Of a DNA stretch of 64,000 bases, positions 23,337-34,900 are shown piece by piece. The stretch spans positions 1,240,001-1,304,000 of the forward strand of contig NC_064656.1 of NCBI RefSeq assembly GCF_001723175.1, given 5' to 3'. How positions within the stretch are numbered: position 1 is the stretch's first letter; each line of letters begins with the position of its first letter. The notes beneath the pieces are model-generated. The model made no database searches, was not told where the DNA came from, and was given only the letters and a program-made list of their open reading frames with translations. The DNA is from Penicillium oxalicum (Eukaryota > Ascomycota > Eurotiomycetes > Eurotiales > Aspergillaceae). The position numbers were made by a program, and so were the translations under genes.

Positions 23337-23347
23337 CCTTATATAGT
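23337..23347 (-). promoter_or_regulatory. TATA box of terpene synthase 1
   Basis: On the minus strand the sequence reads ACTATATAAGG, a near-perfect TATA element, about 15 bp before the first ATG (23323) and 40 bp before the second (23297). The spacing implies a very short leader, so the true start may be an unrecognised downstream codon or small exon. Confidence 0.5.
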
Positions 23348-24935
23348 GATCATCGAGCGCCCATGTAAGGGGACTCAGCTTGATTGCCAGTTTGAGAACG
23401 AGAACCTGACAAGGAAAGCGTTTGCCGACGCCCCAGCGGAGGATTCCAACTAGTGACTTGGAATCTAAACTCAGTTGGCGCGTCAAGCTGCCGATCCTCT
23501 GCACGGATCATGATCACCGACGAACGACCTGCTGCTGGATCTGACTAGGTGAGTCCGGGGCGCACTGATGAATAAGCCATTGAGTATGGCCGGGCGTGCG
23601 TGTTGTAACTTTTATTAACCACTAGCTCTGCCACCGCCTATGGGGGATGAGAGTGTGGCGTGTTCATCACACAGCAAGTGCCAGGTAACTTGCAAAGCAG
23701 CAAAAGCTCTCGTGTGACACTTGGGGATTGTCCGAGATGCACGCTGTAGAGGTTAGAACACGATCATTGGTCCACCGAAACTTCATTTACATGCACCATC
23801 AAAACCTTCATACACCGGGTATCGCCAAAATTCCTTTCATCCCGGTCCAAGGATGGGAAAATAGAGATCTTATTAGAGGAGATGAGCTGCCTTCTCGCAT
23901 GGTCTTGCCATGAGGCATGCTGCTTCAGGGGGCGCCTATGAAAGAAGTAAAGGCGCAGCTTATCTCTAGAGTCTGAAAAGCCGCTGATTGTAAACCATAC
24001 CTCCAGCCTCATCTGTCCGTATGCCATTTCATACTCCTCCAGCGTGGGGTCACCGGAAATCGGAACTTAATTACTGTGGTTGACTAAAATGATCCGAAAG
24101 TGCGTCTTGTGAGGTAGCGTTACTGTGACTAGGACGCCAAGGCGTGCGTATACTTGAAATGAGAGACTAGAGGAACACAAGACGCACACAATCGATCGAC
24201 TGCATCAACATCTTGGTGATGCCATCGGAGTGAGTTTTGCAAATCTTCAAGGGGGCGTGGGCCGCGGCGAATTGATAGACAAGCGAGAGCCAACCAGGCG
24301 CCAGAAACTAGTGACTTGCGTCCTCACATGCAATGCTCGCTATTAAAGGTTTCGACACGTCACGAAAAAGACCGTGGGCATGACTTTCGAGAACGGCAGC
24401 GATAAATGGCGTCACGTTGACCATCTCAGAATAATTCACAAATTCTATGGCAAAAGGGGCCGCTCCGGTACTGTGAAAGCCTATCTAATTTGTTTTTTCG
24501 AGAAACAGCCAAATATTGCTAGAAGTTTTTCTCCGTTGGATCATTAGCTTAGGAGTCAATGTCAGTGATCGATACTGAGTTGACCTCGCTAGCCAACTTT
24601 TTCTCTTTGAAGAATATAGAAAGGTAAAATTCTTGCTAAGATGGCCAGGCCCACCTTATCCTGCATTAATATCGCGTTCACCACGTATTCTTTACTAATT
24701 GGCTCATCGCTATCCACTGCTCGATTATCTTCCGATTTCGCGTATCCTTCCCATGCTAAGAGTATCGTCTGGAAAGGTGTGTCGAAGATCTAGCCCGCTA
24801 TATAAAGAGCAGCGCAATTGCACCAAGAATGTTTCTCGGGATGCTTTCATATTCGCGAGTATCAATATTCTTCAATCATTCATCTAGCTCAAGTAGACCA
24901 TTCCAACTTTCAGCATCAGCTTGACTACTATTGCA
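23348..24935. other. Region between two divergent terpene synthases
   Basis: About 1.6 kb between the two oppositely oriented terpene synthase genes, so it holds both promoters. Open frames near 23728-24027 show a MAYGQMRLEV segment resembling a cytochrome P450 tail, but no heme-Cys motif precedes it, so no gene is called. Confidence 0.4.
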
Positions 24936-26432
24936 ATGGCTCGAACGAATTTCGTCAGCCGGTCTGAACAGATACATGGTATGCCTCAGCTTCTTTGAAA
25001 TCATCTCGTCTACCTACTCACAAAAAGTCAGAAAAAATTTGTGCAGATAAAGACCGCTCTTCTCTCCATCCAATAAATTACTGCTTTGACCACATCGGCG
25101 ATAAAGCGCCCTATGTTCACCCACCTTCCCTGAAGCTCAACGCCTACCTTCAAGCAAAGGCTACACGTGCGCGACGCCAAACTTTGGAAGAGAACAAAAT
25201 GAAGTCTAACATAATGCATAGTATAAACAATATTGACCTCTTTCCTACCCAAGCTGGTTTGCCATGGCACACTGGGTACGAGATTGTTCGACAGAACCGA
25301 TTTTGGCGTGAGGCCCAGGAGAGATATCACTCTCTTCTGAGAGCCTTTGCGGAAGATGAAACGGCGCAGAAAACTCCACCTGGTGCCAAAATCACCATCG
25401 CCGACATTGCGAGAAAGGAGCTCAAGGGCGGAAGTGATCAAACTGTTCGTTATGTGCCGGTGTTGTTCTCAATGGGAGATATGGAAGAACAATCTTGGCC
25501 GGTGAGGCTTTGGCCTTGTGTATGATGTTTGATGGTAAGTTCACCGTCTGTTCTTGCTGAATAATTAATGGAATTGACAGGCTATATCTAGAGACATACG
25601 AGATTTTTGGATCCGATTATGTATGTTAAGATCTACCTTGAAGACAGATGCCAAATTGCTGGGACCCCTCCTTTCTCGATATACGCTGACTTACTAGGAC
25701 CCTTCATTTTTACAATCGCTTATGCCTCCGCACAATAACAAGGATCTCTCACCCAAAACACCATTGCAGGAAAGAATCTGGAGCTCGCTTGAACAAATGC
25801 TCGAATGCGACCACATCTATGGCAATGGAGGCCGAGATACGATCGACACCCTTGTGACTTATGCCTCCCGTCCTAAGCCCCCTTCCAGGGTATACGGATC
25901 GATGAGCGACTACTACGACTTCCGCTACGAGGATGGAGGAATGGGGTATGTAATCCGGCTTTCCTACGTTGTTGAAGGACTGAAGTAACTGAGGACGTAC
26001 AGACCAACGTACGCTGTGATCAAACTATCGATTGGCTCAAACGTGGACTTCCACGATTCCAAATTCACTCGCTTTCTGCGTCTCATCGGTGACCAGACCC
26101 TTGGTCAAAATAACATCGCCTCCTTCGACAAAGAGAAAGGCCACTATCTTGCTGGAATGTTTCCCGAATTTGAGCAGTCAAACGGGGTCATGGTGATCAA
26201 GAGGCTGCTTTCGCTACCCACTGATGACGCGGCAAAGGCCCTTGCATACGCGTGCCAGCTTGAGACTGAGCGACAGATTGACTTTGAGCTGGAAAGAATG
26301 ACGTCGAGAGGGAACTTGGATCAAGAGGACTGAAAATTCGTTGACGCGGTATTGATGATGTCTATTGGAAATGTCATGGGGTCGATTACAATGTCGAGAT
26401 ATGGAGGGGCTGCTGCAAGATTGGAGGGTTGA
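24936..26432 (+). pseudogene. Second class I terpene synthase, apparently broken
   Basis: Exons 24936-24978, 25032-25534, 25592-25620, 25698-25945 and 26003-26432, all with in-phase GT-AG introns. It has an aspartate-rich motif variant DETYE (spliced, 25531-25602), an NSE triad NNIASFDKE (26109-26135) and a C-terminal SRYGG. Two lesions: the frame shifts by one base near 25487-25490 (GDMEE and ILAGEALALCMMFD read in different frames), and an in-frame TGA at 26331-26333 is followed by 32 further codons, KFVDAVLMMSIGN...SRYGG, ending in TGA at 26430-26432. Relatives usually have Trp at the TGA site. The frameshift might be a sequencing error like others in the window; the TGA is a substitution and harder to explain away. 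It could be a truncated active protein, a pseudogene or a readthrough product. It is clearly different in sequence from synthase 1. Confidence 0.75.
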
Positions 26433-27134
26433 CATTGTCTTGATGATTTGGTTGAATAGTTCGATTTTGGTCTTATTTTCTGTCTTGTTTTGTAGAATCA
26501 CTTCGTCTGAATTCAATAAATTCAATATTAGGTGACTTGAAAAGATCTATCTGAAGATATAGCACGATACATTAGTCAGTACAGATTGAAGTTGGAACTG
26601 GTTATTGTTGATTCGGAAACCATTGGATTGTTCCTTCGACACGGACAAAGCTTGGAATTGTAGCATCGGCTTTGGTAACGTTGATGCTTTGATGTACATA
26701 TTCCAATGGACAAGAAGCCTGTATCTTGAGTATCATTCGCCGAGTTCTGAATGTTTCTCTAAAGACGAAAGTTCGTCGCTATATACATTTAACCGAATCC
26801 CTTGCCATAAGAGGTATTTTTTATGGGTCGCGCCCCAGGGACCTTAAGTTGGAGCCTGTGCTAGGTATCAAATAGCGTCAAAGGAAATCAAGCATATTCG
26901 CAACTTGTTTCATAAACGGGTTTCTCTGTGGAATCCGTATGTTATTCCTTCCAACTAGTAATATGGTATTTCTAGGTCAATGATCAGAAACAGGAATGTT
27001 AGCATGATGAGGGATTGGTATTGATTTGAAGAATATACGTATTCACTCGAATTCCACTTGGCAGTTCCCAACAAATTCCTCGCTCAAAATCCGGGAGACA
27101 TGATTCAATCAAGTGATGAGATGAACCTGAGATA
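26433..27134. other. AT-rich spacer before the transposon
   Basis: No gene recognised; AT-rich with short open frames only. It ends at the TA target site of the Fot1-like element. Confidence 0.4.
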
Positions 27135-27184
27135 ACGTAATCCACGGCCGAACCGGACACACGGCCGAGCCGGACACCCACCCC
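27135..27184 (+). repeat. Left terminal inverted repeat of Fot1-like element
   Basis: Begins ACGTAATCCACGGCCGAACC and continues to CACCCACCCC. Its reverse complement matches the right end with two single-base indels and a few substitutions. Confidence 0.9.
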
Positions 27185-28971
27185 TATTACAAAACTTCAA
27201 ATTCGATTATATCAACTAACACCTATTAATTCAACTAGATAATACGATTTTTACATGAAGTAATCCTATAGCTAGCTTGGCTATATCTACTATAGGTAGG
27301 CGGAGCCCTCCTAGCCGGTTGAATTGGCTGATTAGGCAAATCGGGCCCTTTATGCGATAACACCTTATTAGCTTCTACTGGCTGAATTGGCTGCTGGACT
27401 AGCTGTAGACCCTCTTCGATTGTTAGGCCTCCTTTGTGTGCAATCTGCCTAGTCGATCGAGTGCGCTTTTGACGTTTCTTTTTATTTACTGCGCGTAGAT
27501 CGGCGTTCTCCTTCGTAAGTAGCGTAGCGTTATGTATCGTCGTCGTATATCCTTTAATAATTTGATTAAGTATAAGTTTTGACGGTATAGGCGGGCTATG
27601 CGATCGCTATTTTAGAAGATCTTTAAGTATAGAAGCTTGCTTTTCTAGCTGAATCGCTGTTTTGGGCGTCTTTAGTATAAATTGGCTAGATCTGCTGCTT
27701 AGCTAGCTACTTAGTAGTATAGGCGTTCGGAGAGAAATATTTAGCTTAGAAAGCACTCTTTCGGTACTAACTAGTACGATACTAGTAGCTGCGAAGCTAC
27801 TTTGAACGATCTTTAGCTGAAAAGCTTCTATCCTCGCGCGAGGATAATCTGCAAGAAAATTAAGCTTATCGATATGATTATAGCCTATTCGGGCTAAGTC
27901 GCTCACGAAGCGACCGTACGCACGCTTAAGTACTGCAAAGCACCTAATATTAAGCGGCTATAGTAAGTGAGACGAATACGAAGGTATACAAAGTAGTATA
28001 ATATCGTTTTCGGTATATATTCGATCGAATTGAGGTATAAGATAGCTACCGTGGCTATTAAGGATTAATAGCCGAAATCGCCCTCGCATACGCGAAGTAG
28101 TGTATGGAATAAAGAGCTTTTGAAGCTAGCGAAGGCCGATTTTATCGGTAGTCTAGCTATTATTCGATACTTCGATTCGCTAATCCCTAGGGAGATTTAA
28201 CGATTCCAACTCCCTAGCGATATAAACCTAGCCTTTGAAAATAATATAGGGCGGTAGCGTATAGCTATTAGCGTATATTACTTCGATCGTAGTAACCTAT
28301 TCGCGATTACTAGGCTATAGAATCGATCGCCGACCGTAGTATTTAGCGCGCGTAACTACCTTTTTGCGAGGATATAAGGCCTATCGCAAAGCCTATCTTA
28401 TCAAAGTTTATAGATATCCTCTGATTGAATCCTATTCTCCTTAATTGTATATTGTACTATCAAAAACTACTCTTTTATAGTCTTTGGATCCTTATTAAGA
28501 GCGCGCTAATATTTATATCGCTTTGAGTAGCGAGATTATAGCTTATTTCGCCGTTTAACGAATATTGATGCCTAATTAACGCTAATAGTTAATAGGGGAT
28601 TGGTTCTACGCGCTACAAGAAGGATATTGGCTATCTCTCGAATAGTAGAGGGCCTAGGCGCTATACTACGCGAATCTATAGAGAGTATCTATTTAGTAAG
28701 CGAATCCTCTTCTAATAGTGTTAATTTATGGCCGTTTGGGCGTATATCGAGACGCGCGCAATTTACCCTTAGCGCGATCGTAATAGGGTAGAACTTAGTA
28801 GGTCGTATAGCTTCGCCCCTACGCGAATAGATTTGATACGGCTATTTTTTGATATCGTCAAGGGCTAAAAGGATCTTGCCCTCCTGATTGGCCGATTTTT
28901 GCGAAGATTTAGTGCGAATTGGTGGCATAGTAGGCTGTTAAATTAGGTAGGTGGTAGGAAGACGCGATTTT

Positions 28972-29022
28972 GGGGTGGGTTATCCGGCTCGGCCCGTGTG
29001 TCCGGTTCGGCCGTGATTACGT
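28972..29022 (-). repeat. Right terminal inverted repeat of Fot1-like element
   Basis: Read on the minus strand it begins ACGTAATCACGGCCGAACCG and ends TAACCCACCCC, matching the left end. The internal parts of the element are far more AT-rich than these ends. Confidence 0.9.
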
Positions 29023-31446
29023 TATACATATTTACCACCCTCTTACTCAGCGGTTCAATACCCAGAGCAGACAAAGTGGAGACTCAATTCGAAAGTCTAG
29101 CAAAAACGTGGGGTTTATCGTAAATTCTTGCTAAACCGGCCCGCCCATAGATATTGCTTACTATCTTAAATAGGAAAAAGCGAGCGCTCACATAGCACAC
29201 CCACCACGATTATACCAAACTGCCACGGCACGTGCCATCCTGACCAGCTCACGCTTCGAGTCCAAAAAAAAGCCGACTGGTCGTGCATTTTCGGTAAGGG
29301 ACCTTCTAGAATCTATCTCCCCAAGGCCCCGGGACCTCAAAGTGCCTTGCCTGTTGATATGTCATAATTGCGGCAATTGCTTTTTTTATTGGATTCCCCC
29401 CCCCCCTTCTTTCTCTTTCCACTTGTTTATTCCATTTTTTTTTGAAAAATAAAATTAAAAAAAAAAGATTTCCTTATGAATTATCCAACATCGCAGAAAA
29501 AGGAAAACAGTCCATCATGCATCATGATCCCTGACCATTGCCCATTACTATTCTTCCCCGGTCCGGTCATCCCGATGATTTGGTAATCAACGATCCCTAC
29601 TAGCGCGTATTCTCTCCAGCGGGCACCTGCGCCACCCGCGCCTTGGACCTCTTCTTAGCCGGGGCTGGCTGAACTCACCCCCCACACGAGCGCGTCGCAT
29701 GAAAAGGTTGGTCGAAAGAAAATCGGATAGAATGTTACCAGCGCCAGTCTATCAGCATGAATGGAAATCCGACAGCGCGGGCACTTGCAAGGAATAAGCT
29801 CATTCCATTTCGGGCTTCTACACGAGGTTTGGGAGACGAAACATGCACTTTGCTCCGTGTTCTTGGGGGTATGTGCATGCATTTCGATTTGATCTGACAG
29901 GTCATTTGGAAGTTGTGAGAATGGGGCAACGTGCTCCAGCCCTCCAATCCCCCCACCCCTTTCAACCTTCATTATCTAGGAAAAATAAGTAGGTGGGTTT
30001 CAAGGTACGGGGGGTTTTTAAGACGAGACGGATGGATGACAGGGGGAGCCGCAGTGATCTGCTTAAAGTGTACGGGAATTAAATCGTATTCACCGAGGTG
30101 AATCCCGTGGGCCCTCGAGGCCGGGGGATTCTAAGTAGGTGGATACTACCGAAGTTGAGCTATATCGAATTGTAGGTATTTCTTTCTTTCTTTCCTGAAG
30201 TCTGGAATCTCTAGCAAATGAAGTGAGGTGGATATAGTAGTAAGTGGATGGCAAGAGAGCCAATCAATCAACCTCGGAAAGATACTCTCACCACTACCTA
30301 GATAGGCATTGGTACCCAGTGGAACCGAACTGTCGGGAAAGATGGGGCTGACCTGAATTGGATGGGATGGACTTGGGCTTATGCTAGATTGGCCCTATTT
30401 TTCTTTTTTTTGTGAGACGGAATCACCGGTCGCTGATAACTATACTCTATATTGGATCCGGGGTTAGAGCTGAAGAGGTACTTTCTAGGGACACCCAGGT
30501 CTAAGTGGACTTGAACTCGCGACGGCCGGTTGCGTGGGTCCCTTGACCAGGTCAAGGAAATAGTAGGAGTAAGGTTGCTTGAGAATCTTCATGGTACCTC
30601 CAAACTAATGAGATTCATTTACCGATAGGCGCGTGTTTGTCCTTGCTGCATGTAGGTACTATAGGATACATGTCCTTATTCTTGACGCAACGTGCCTTCA
30701 AGGGCTGCCGGGCATCTATTATTGAAAGGACATTTCTACATCTATCTTGGTAAGACCGAAACTGAAATTGGAACTTACCCTCACCTTAAAACGATCAATG
30801 TCCATCCTTCGAGTCCCATGGAGGAAACACATTGATGCGGGCACGAAGCATCTAAACGGGTTACGACTAGAATGAACTATATGGAGAAGCTAACAGCAAG
30901 ATTTTGATCGAATCTCTTTTATCAATTTGATCTCAGACTGAACCGAGCGGAACATATCATATGATCCATTGTTCAAGTCAACAGAGAGCCCGATACTCCA
31001 AGTGATCAAACCAAAATGTACACAAGCCGGTTAGAATGCGGTATCGCTCCCGGTCCCCTTGCCCTCGAAAATGCAAAATCAACTAAGTAGCCCAGAAACT
31101 CCTCGCTCAGTAATCCCGAATATATCGCTCCAGCGCACATGATGACAGTAATAAAATCACAAAACAAAAGAAAATAAGGACAAATGATAGACAAGGGGCC
31201 AGATCAAGGCGGTCGGCAATGAGATGCGGCGATACGAATCAAGCAGATGGATGCAGCGCGGTCAACAAAAGATGAAAGAATAAAAAAACAAAGCGACAAG
31301 AACACAGAGACGCTATTACGCAGTATGGCTTCAAATGAATGCAGAACAGAAAGGGAGAGACAGAGAGTATGTGCGTGTGAACAAAGGAAAATGTGCCGAG
31401 ACGGAGAAAGAGGCCCCCCGGGGGGAGGTCAAGTGCAAACGTCAAT
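29023..31446. other. Gene-poor region with simple-sequence tracts
   Basis: 2.4 kb with no gene I can support. It contains a C run (about 29396-29406), A-rich stretches near 29450-29465, and a TTTC repeat near 30178-30196. Part near 30480-30560 resembles the T-arm of a tRNA on the minus strand (GAGTTCAAGTCC), but a cloverleaf cannot be completed. Confidence 0.4.
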
Positions 31447-31962
31447 TTAGTTCATGGAAGAAGACATCTCCGATCGACGACGTTTGGCAAGATCATCGCG
31501 TCTCAAGAAGCGACGAAGTTTGGAAAGTTTCGAGACAAAGCGACAAGATGATTCTGTGTGAAGAGCACCATTAATATTTTGAACATCATTTTGCTAGGAC
31601 ATCTAAGGATAGAGAGCAATGGGCGGGGGAACATACCTCGACGCGATGACTGAGAAGACTCCTCTTCCGATCGAGTGGTGTAGGCAGAAGCCCAGTACTC
31701 CGTGTCTTGATAGCCGATAAAGGTGTAAGTGTTGGGATTGTAACGAGGCTGGAGGGCAGCGACATGCGGATAAAGCTCGGCGAGTGGAGAGAGAAGTTCC
31801 TCGGGGAGTGGTGAGCGGCGACTATCAAGGCTTTCGCGGCTGCTCTATTGATCACGGAAGAACATAATATTAATTTCTGGATGTGAAAGGGTTGTTGCAC
31901 CGATGAGATGGAATCTCGAGTTTGTCTGCACGTACATAAAGTTCGTAGTTGGTTTTGTACAT
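31447..31962 (-). CDS. Hidden small three-exon gene, 113-residue protein of unknown function
   Basis: Exons 31962-31936 (MYKTNYELY), 31844-31637 and 31553-31447, with donors GTACGT and GTATGT, acceptors ATCAATAG and TTCACACAG, and matching phases 0 and 1, ending TAA. The product has a Ser/Arg start, a compact middle with aromatic and Pro/Asn residues ([34 protein letters not shown]), an acidic/Ser patch ([12 protein letters not shown]) and a very basic tail ([19 protein letters not shown]) that could be a nuclear signal or bind nucleic acid or membranes. No known domain recognised. The codon phase, amino-acid composition and splice sites support a real gene although each exon is under 210 bp. 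Confidence 0.7.
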
Positions 31963-34900
31963 TGTGGCTGGGATTGTCGACGTAGGGACCGGTAGTGATC
32001 GCTAGACCCTTTCAAATGAGAGGAGGGACGGCGTTCGAATGGTCGAGAGATGCAAAAGTTGGCAAAGGCGTCCGATAGAAGGGTTTTGTTTGATTCGATT
32101 CAGTGGGTGTGAGCGTGTTGGTTGGGCAAGTCTTGTTCAAGGCACCGAAGAACTGGGAGGGGTGGATAATTGATGGACGGGGGGGCCAATGTAGGGTTGA
32201 TAGTTGTAGATTGGTGATTATCTGAGGATCCGCCTTGCTGCACTGCAAAGGATTGAAAATTGAGAGGCGAATATCTTTGCAAGAGACCGTTGATTGTTGC
32301 GAGGAGGAGAGATGTCCACTGATTGGGCTTGAAGGAGATCTATTGAGGAGAGGCGAGCGACGATGCTTTTAAAAGATGTTTCAATCGGATCGTGCTCCCG
32401 GGACAGTGGGAAGGCTGAACCAGCCCGATGGAGTCGATGACACGATCGGGGGATCCTCAGCCGCAGGACAAGGCGGGGACCTGCGAGAGTGGAGAGTGAA
32501 AGAGGATTGAGTGACTCGTAGAATGATGTGCATCATGGGTCTAGCTGCAGCGAATTTGGAAATGGAAAGTTTACGAGAAAAGGAAAAATTCAAAAAATTC
32601 AAATCACTAAAATTTAATAACTGTGAGCGTAAGACCATAATAACCATCATGATCAAAATCCAATCAATTGGGAATCACTGCGCCCGTCGCCGGTAAGACG
32701 ATAGATGGAATCGTGGAGCTGAGGGAAGAGCCCCCCATCCAGGACTGAATTAGGAGATTGTGCGGTATCCGAGCATGGGTGAGCATGTGGCTAGATAGAG
32801 TGTGAGACCATGGGTGCTTCACACATGGTTGTCTGTTGCCCTGATTCGAGACCTGCTGCGTTGGAGGACAGAACTACTTGTCTGGAGTGCGTCCAACTCT
32901 ACCAAGCCGTCGGAAATCAAGATTCGTGCGGTGTCCCCGTCGCCAGACTGTCAGCAGGATGATTGGGTCTGCCAGTCACCAGGGCCTGGGCGTGAGCGTC
33001 GATAGCAGCCGATCGGTCGGAGGCCCCGACTCCCGAAAGCGAGATCCATGCACATCGATGCACGTCGGTGGAGTGGAGAAGAAGATGAGACGACCAGGGT
33101 CGAGGCGTCAACCATGAACTAGGCAAAAGAAAAAAAAAAGGTCTGGTGGTGGATGCCCTGAATTAAATTGCATCATTCCAGTGAAAAAGTGGAGCGCATG
33201 CACCGATCGTGAGATCTGGACATGACATTGGACTCTTGTCCTGGAGTTGCTCGGGGGCCCAATTGTACTCGCAGCCCCAGGAATGAAGGAAAAAAAAGAA
33301 ACCATGACCGTGCCGGATGCTCATCAGAATCCTCCTAGGCTCTGCAGGCGCAGACCAGTCATCTCGAGTTGGTAGGTGGTTAGCATGGACGGTTTCACAT
33401 GTTGATTTTTGATTTGATTTTATTTTTTCGTTTTTGTTTCTGTCTTTGTTCTTCTCTTCAACTGGGTTGAAACCTAGAGACCTTCCATCTCCCAAATCCC
33501 GATCTCGGCGAGCAAGATTGGGCGGGCTGATGATCCCTGGGTGACCAGGATTCTTCTATTTATCTTCATTTCGCATTTCATCTCGCCTCGTCTCCGATCG
33601 GGTGTCTCATTGGCTGGCTGAACCCAATTCGACTTGATCCGACCGCAATGGATGACAAAAAAAACTCATTTCATTTTCTGTTTCTGAACAGAGTGGGGAA
33701 GAGACATTCAACGTAGGAAAAGAAATAAAAAAAAACGTGGTACAGGTACCAACTGGCAAAAGGGCCCAGCATGTGGATGCTGTGACCAAGAAAGCGAGAG
33801 AGAAGCGAGAGGCCTTATCCTTCACAGAGATCCTGATCGGTCTCGTGCAGTAGCCATCACAATCATTATTGTTGAACAGACGCACAAGGAGCTTGTTTGC
33901 TGGTCCAGATCATGGTTCGCCGTCAATGTCAATTGGACCCCTTGCAGTGGGCTGCGGGCCACGTTATCGATGGGAGGTTCGCACAGTCTCTCGTGGCCTG
34001 AAAGCATGTTGGGTGCCGGGCAGGTGGTCCACGTCATAGACTCCCATCGTACCCGAGGACCGTGCCTCGAGCGTCGGATCCGAGTCCTCCCTAATCAAGG
34101 CCCCCTTCCATACTACAGTATCTGTAGTACAGAAACTGTGGGTTGAGCGAAGAGGGTCTGCGTAGGCGAAGTGGTGGGAGTACGAGTTTAGGTGCCGGTA
34201 CTCCTACTCAAGGGCTGGATCGCTACAATCATGTCTGGGTTTGGTGAGGAGTGGAGGAAAGATCACCAACCACGGTTAGCATGTCAAGTTATCGTCAAAT
34301 GAGACCTGAGGCAGTTAGTCCATCGAAATTACCCATGGCTGTTCATCGGATGAAGATTCCAGATTCCGTTCCACTGAAACAGAGATATGGCCCAGGCGTT
34401 TCACGCGTCAAGATCGCCGTCGATCCCCCGGTGCGCCTCATTCAAAAAATTTGCGACAGATCATGACCCTGGCCACTCTAGCCCGGCTTAGTGTCTGCCG
34501 CAAACAGGGCGGGAAGAGCTAGGGCGACGCTTGCGACGCCCCGAACTCGTCCGTCGGAGAATTTTTCACCGGGTCAAGATGCCATCAGAATAACATCAGA
34601 AAAGGATCAGGGAGACCTCATGGGCGAGTCAGGATGAAGTGGTGGTCAGTTGCCTTGACCCATCAAAATGGATCCCGGAAACAAGTAGTGGAGGTGCTGT
34701 CAACAATGCTGCACGGATCAGGGATATTTCGTGGCTCGTGTAGCGGGTCCCCAGGCCGGCCCTGGAAGTGCGATCAGTGCAAGATCGTGTCGGACCTTGC
34801 AGATAGAACATCATTCTTCTCCCACCGCATGATAAGGAATACTATTATACCACTTCACCATGCTCAAAGATCACACGTTCCAGCTGAAGCTCGCCGTCAG

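Larger units (their letters stand above)
27135..29022 (-). mobile_element. Fot1/pogo-type DNA transposon relic, RIP-like decay
   Basis: A 1.89-kb element bounded by terminal inverted repeats of about 50 bp (27135-27184 and 28972-29022), both starting ACGTAATC and containing ACGGCCGAACCGGACACACG. TA dinucleotides flank both ends (27133-27134, 29023-29024), the Tc1/mariner-pogo target duplication. The minus strand encodes a wrecked transposase: an N-terminal helix-turn-helix region (EGKILLALDDIKK near 28890-28850), a CENPB-like region (LTLLEEDSLTK), the DDE domain (LPPYIIFKGxVYI, TTDKIGLRxLQKLFIP, SSHLLQPL) and the C-terminal piece INHIDKL-like at 27900. Many stops replace Gln or Trp codons, and the catalytic LxLDxHGSH reads LILNSHGSY, Asp to Asn. 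TA-rich sequence with CpA depletion fits repeat-induced point mutation. Confidence 0.9.

Noticed and set aside
23764..24060. Possible cytochrome P450 tail on the minus strand (AYGQMRLEV)
   Set aside because: No heme-binding FxxGxxxCxG motif precedes it in any frame and the sequence after it does not resemble a P450 C-terminus.
30480..30560. tRNA T-arm-like sequence on the minus strand
   Set aside because: No acceptor stem, D-arm or anticodon arm could be paired around it.
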